A DNA stretch of 24,164 bases, taken from positions 1-24,164 of the forward strand of contig CAYZCL010000097.1 in assembly GCA_964476595.1 (NCBI GenBank). The letters run 5' to 3'. The first letter of the stretch is position 1; each line of letters begins with the position of its first letter. The notes beneath the pieces are model-generated. The model had not been told where the DNA came from. It made no database searches and saw only the letters and a program-made list of their open reading frames with translations. Shown here piece after piece: positions 22,327 to 24,164 of the stretch. The position numbers and the translations under genes are program-made. This DNA is from JALSRD01 sp964476595. GTDB taxonomy: Bacteria; Desulfobacterota; Desulfobacteria; Desulfobacterales; JALSRD01.

Positions 22327-23301
22327 TCAAAGATCCGTGGTCAGTTCCAGGATCCTGGCCTTGAGTTCGGCCAGGCTCATGGCCTCCACGTTGAAACCGG
22401 CGGCGCTGGCGTGACCGCCGCCGCCGAAGGCCGCGGCGATGGCCGCGGCGTCCACTGACCCGTCGGAGCGCAGGCTGACGTGATAGGGCCCGTTGCCGTT
22501 GGCGGAGGGCCCGCCGTTGCCGTTCTGCTGGATGAGCACCGCCAGGCGCACTTCCTCGATGCCGCGGGCGTAGTTGATCATGCCGTCGGCGTCCTCCGGG
22601 CGGGTGCCGGTCTTCTCCAGCATCCTGCGGGTCACGGTCATCAGCGACACCTTGCCGTCGTGGGCCAGCTCGATGGTGTCCAACGCCAGGTTGAGCAGCT
22701 TGATGCGCCCCAGCGAATAGGTGCCGTAAACGTACTGTGCCACCATCCAGGGGTCCACCCCGATGGTCAGCATCTCTTCGCTGATGGCGAAGGCGGCCCG
22801 GTTGGTGTTGGAGAAACGAAACGAGCCGGTGTCGGTCAGGATGCCGGTGTACAGAGACCAAGCCATGGCCTCGCTGATGGTCACGCCCAGCTCCCGGATC
22901 AGGCGATAGACGAGTTCGGCGCTGGCGCAGGCCTCGGTGTCGATGTACTGCAGGTCGCCGAACCCGTTGTTGGTGACGTGGTGGTCGATGTTGACCACCG
23001 TCCCGATGGTCTCGATGGCCCGGCCGGCGTCTCCGACGCGCTGCAGGTTGCCGCAGTCCAGGATCACCGCCGTGTCGTAGGCCGCAAAATCCGCCACCCG
23101 GCTGACGATGCGGTCGATGGCGGGCAGGAACTGGTAGACCGCCGGGATGGGGCTCTCGTTGTACATGGTGACTTCCTTGCCCAGGGACTTCAGGGCCAGT
23201 CCCATGGCGATCAGGGAGCCGATGGCGTCGCCGTCGGGGTTGACATGCGAGGCCACCAGCACGCGCCTACACGACTTCAGGTGCAGCAGGGTCGGTTTCA
23301 T
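22327..23301 (-). CDS. nrnA: DHH/DHHA1 phosphoesterase, NrnA-like (oligoribonuclease/pAp phosphatase)
   Basis: This 324-aa protein has H19-V-N-P-D23-G-D25-A-I-G-S, the D106-H-H108 motif, a T-D-T-G-S-F-R-F segment and the DHHA1 signature G-G-G-G-H-A-S-A-A-G. NrnA-type enzymes degrade very short RNAs and 3'-phosphoadenosine phosphate, finishing RNA decay begun by PNPase, encoded nearby. A short low-complexity Asn/Gly insert (N-G-N-G-G-P-S-A-N-G-N-G, about residue 260) interrupts the DHHA1 region. It overlaps the end of rbfA by 35 bases. Confidence 0.93.
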   Translation of the reverse strand: MKPTLLHLKSCRRVLVASHVNPDGDAIGSLIAMGLALKSLGKEVTMYNESPIPAVYQFLPAIDRIVSRVADFAAYDTAVILDCGNLQRVGDAGRAIETIGTVVNIDHHVTNNGFGDLQYIDTEACASAELVYRLIRELGVTISEAMAWSLYTGILTDTGSFRFSNTNRAAFAISEEMLTIGVDPWMVAQYVYGTYSLGRIKLLNLALDTIELAHDGKVSLMTVTRRMLEKTGTRPEDADGMINYARGIEEVRLAVLIQQNGNGGPSANGNGPYHVSLRSDGSVDAAAIAAAFGGGGHASAAGFNVEAMSLAELKARILELTTDL

Positions 23302-23647
23302 CGTCGATGTTCAGCGATTTCAGTATCTGGTTGATGTGCGTCCCGTATTCGAAGGTCTCGTCGTAGAAAAATTTAAGATCCGGCATATACCGCAGTCCCA
23401 GCCGGGGGGCAAGACTGCGCTTGATGTAGCCCGTGGCACAGCGGAAGCCGCGGGCGGCCTCGTCGCGGTTTTCCAGGCCGCCGGTCACCGTGAAGTAGAC
23501 CCGCGCCAGCCGCAGGTCCGAAGTCAGCCGCACGGTGGTGATGGTGGCCATTTCCAGCCGCGGGTCGTTGAGGGTCTTCTGCAGCAGTTCCGAGATGAGT
23601 TTCTGGATCTGCCCGCCGACCCGTTCTGATCGGGCGAAAGGTTTCAT
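23267..23647 (-). CDS. rbfA: Ribosome-binding factor A
   Basis: This 126-aa protein has the RbfA KH-like fold: R-x-E-R-V-G-G-Q-I-Q-K-L-I-S-E-L near the N-terminus, then D-P-R-L, the V-Y-F-T-V strand and R-L-G-L-R-Y-M-P-D-L-K-F near the end. It binds the 30S subunit during late maturation of 16S rRNA. The start is ATG 23647, overlapping the DUF503 stop by four bases; the longer frame to 23971 belongs to the DUF503 region in another frame. It lies in the usual order after infB. Confidence 0.96.
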   Translation of the reverse strand: MKPFARSERVGGQIQKLISELLQKTLNDPRLEMATITTVRLTSDLRLARVYFTVTGGLENRDEAARGFRCATGYIKRSLAPRLGLRYMPDLKFFYDETFEYGTHINQILKSLNIDDETDPAAPEVV

Positions 23648-23931
23648 AGGTGCATCAGTTCCATTTCGCTGTCGATGATCTCCGCCTCGGCGAAGTCGTC
23701 GGCCAGGTTCAGCAGTTTGTCCATCTTGGAGTTTACCACGCTGCCGCTGTTGCCCACCAGCGAGAATCCCACCTGGATGCGCTGGTGAACGTCGTTGTCG
23801 CCCACTTCGGCCACCGAGGCGTTGAAGTGGTTGCGGATCAGGGCGATCAGGGCCTTCACCACGCGGCGCTTGCCCTTGAGCGAGCGGCAGTCGTGCAGCC
23901 TGAAGGTCAAAATGCCGATGCCTACCACCAT
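23644..23931 (-). CDS. DUF503 family protein
   Basis: This 95-aa protein matches DUF503 (YlxP-like): G-I-L-T-F-R-L-H-D-C-R-S-L-K-G-K-R at the start, then S-V-A-E-V and Q-V-G-F-S-L-V-G-N. The family usually lies between infB and rbfA, as here, and YlxP is reported to be linked to ribosome assembly; precise function is not settled. ATG 23931 follows GGGAG. It overlaps rbfA. Confidence 0.94.
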   Translation of the reverse strand: MVVGIGILTFRLHDCRSLKGKRRVVKALIALIRNHFNASVAEVGDNDVHQRIQVGFSLVGNSGSVVNSKMDKLLNLADDFAEAEIIDSEMELMHL

Positions 23932-23953
23932 TGCGTGTTCCGCTCCCGTCGTC

Positions 23954-23984
23954 GGGGCCGGCCCCGCTCACCGGTGACCGGTGA
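23954..23984 (-). other. Short hairpins in the infB-DUF503 gap
   Basis: A perfect palindrome GGGGCCGGCCCC (23954-23965) and a stem TCACCGG-TGA-CCGGTGA (23968-23984) lie in the 62-base gap after the infB stop. No T-run follows in the direction of transcription, so these are likely mRNA processing or stability elements rather than a full terminator. Confidence 0.4.
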
Positions 23985-23993
23985 ACGGGCGCT

Positions 23994-24164
23994 TTACTCC
24001 TTGAGTTCCGGCTTGATTTCTTCCAGGTAGAAGCACTCGATGATGTCGCCTACCTTGATGTCGTTGTAGTTCTCGATGCCGATGCCGCACTCGTAGCCGC
24101 TCTGGACCTCCTTGACGTCGTCCTTGAAGCGGCGCAGGGAGGAGACGCGGGTGTTGGCCACCAC
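23994..24164 (-). CDS. infB: Translation initiation factor IF-2, C-terminal end (truncated by window edge)
   Basis: The minus-strand frame runs from the right window edge to TAA at 23994-23996, giving 56 residues. They contain S-L-R-R-F-K-D-D-V-K-E-V, G-Y-E-C-G-I-G-I-E-N-Y-N-D-I-K-V-G-D and I-I-E-C-F, the classic C-terminal domain (C2/domain IV) end of IF-2, which binds initiator fMet-tRNA. It is the first gene seen of the leftward translation cluster; its upstream part lies outside the window. Confidence 0.95.
   Translation of the reverse strand: MVANTRVSSLRRFKDDVKEVQSGYECGIGIENYNDIKVGDIIECFYLEEIKPELKE

Overview
The window is GC-rich, gene-dense bacterial chromosome. It looks like an anaerobic member of the Desulfobacterota (former Deltaproteobacteria, perhaps the Desulfobacterales/Desulfosarcina side). 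The evidence is a PAS-sigma54 activator, a ferredoxin-dependent 2-oxoacid oxidoreductase, a Gram-negative Mla lipid-transport system, DUF134 and YkgJ proteins, and a translation/RNA-decay block ordered infB-DUF503-rbfA-nrnA-truB-rpsO-pnp-M16-dut-MBL. The taxonomic call is inference from gene content. No phage, IS transposase, CRISPR array, rRNA or tRNA gene was seen.

Left part (1-6000). The 3' end of a DUF1786-like gene converges on a PAS/AAA+/Fis sigma54 activator read leftwards. The 471-base gap upstream of the activator is regulatory. It carries repeated GTAACGTT sites over the activator's own sigma70-type promoter, a second tandem pair of sites, and a good -24/-12 promoter pointing right into a small Cys-containing helical protein and a thioredoxin. 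A palindromic REP/MITE-like terminator follows, then a single-domain diadenylate-cyclase-like gene, an Hsp20 gene behind a palindromic promoter, a small membrane protein, and a leftward DUF134-GIY-YIG pair.

Middle (6007-15606). Eleven leftward genes are packed with overlaps or short gaps and look like one transcription unit: aldo/keto reductase, a 65-aa Cys-rich protein, mlaE, mlaF, mlaD, mlaC, mlaA, a YkgJ-type Cys-cluster protein, an FAD oxidoreductase, and a 2-oxoacid:ferredoxin oxidoreductase made of an alpha subunit and a fused beta-gamma subunit. The ATPase MlaF carries a C-terminal degenerate GGDEF-like domain, the most unusual protein architecture in the window. A flavodoxin-like gene is divergent from this block.

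Right part (16309-24164). A second leftward cluster covers translation initiation, ribosome maturation, tRNA modification and RNA turnover: infB (3' end only), DUF503, rbfA, nrnA, truB, rpsO, pnp, an M16 peptidase, dut and a YycJ-like metallo-hydrolase. Most junctions overlap. rpsO and dut appear to start with TTG, and pnp has a structured leader.

Best leads: (1) the MlaF-degenerate GGDEF fusion; (2) the complete local sigma54 circuit with a Cys-rich PAS activator controlling a thioredoxin; (3) the 65-aa Cys-rich protein coupled to mlaE; (4) the variant single-domain diadenylate cyclase; (5) the inverted-repeat element starting inside the thioredoxin stop codon.
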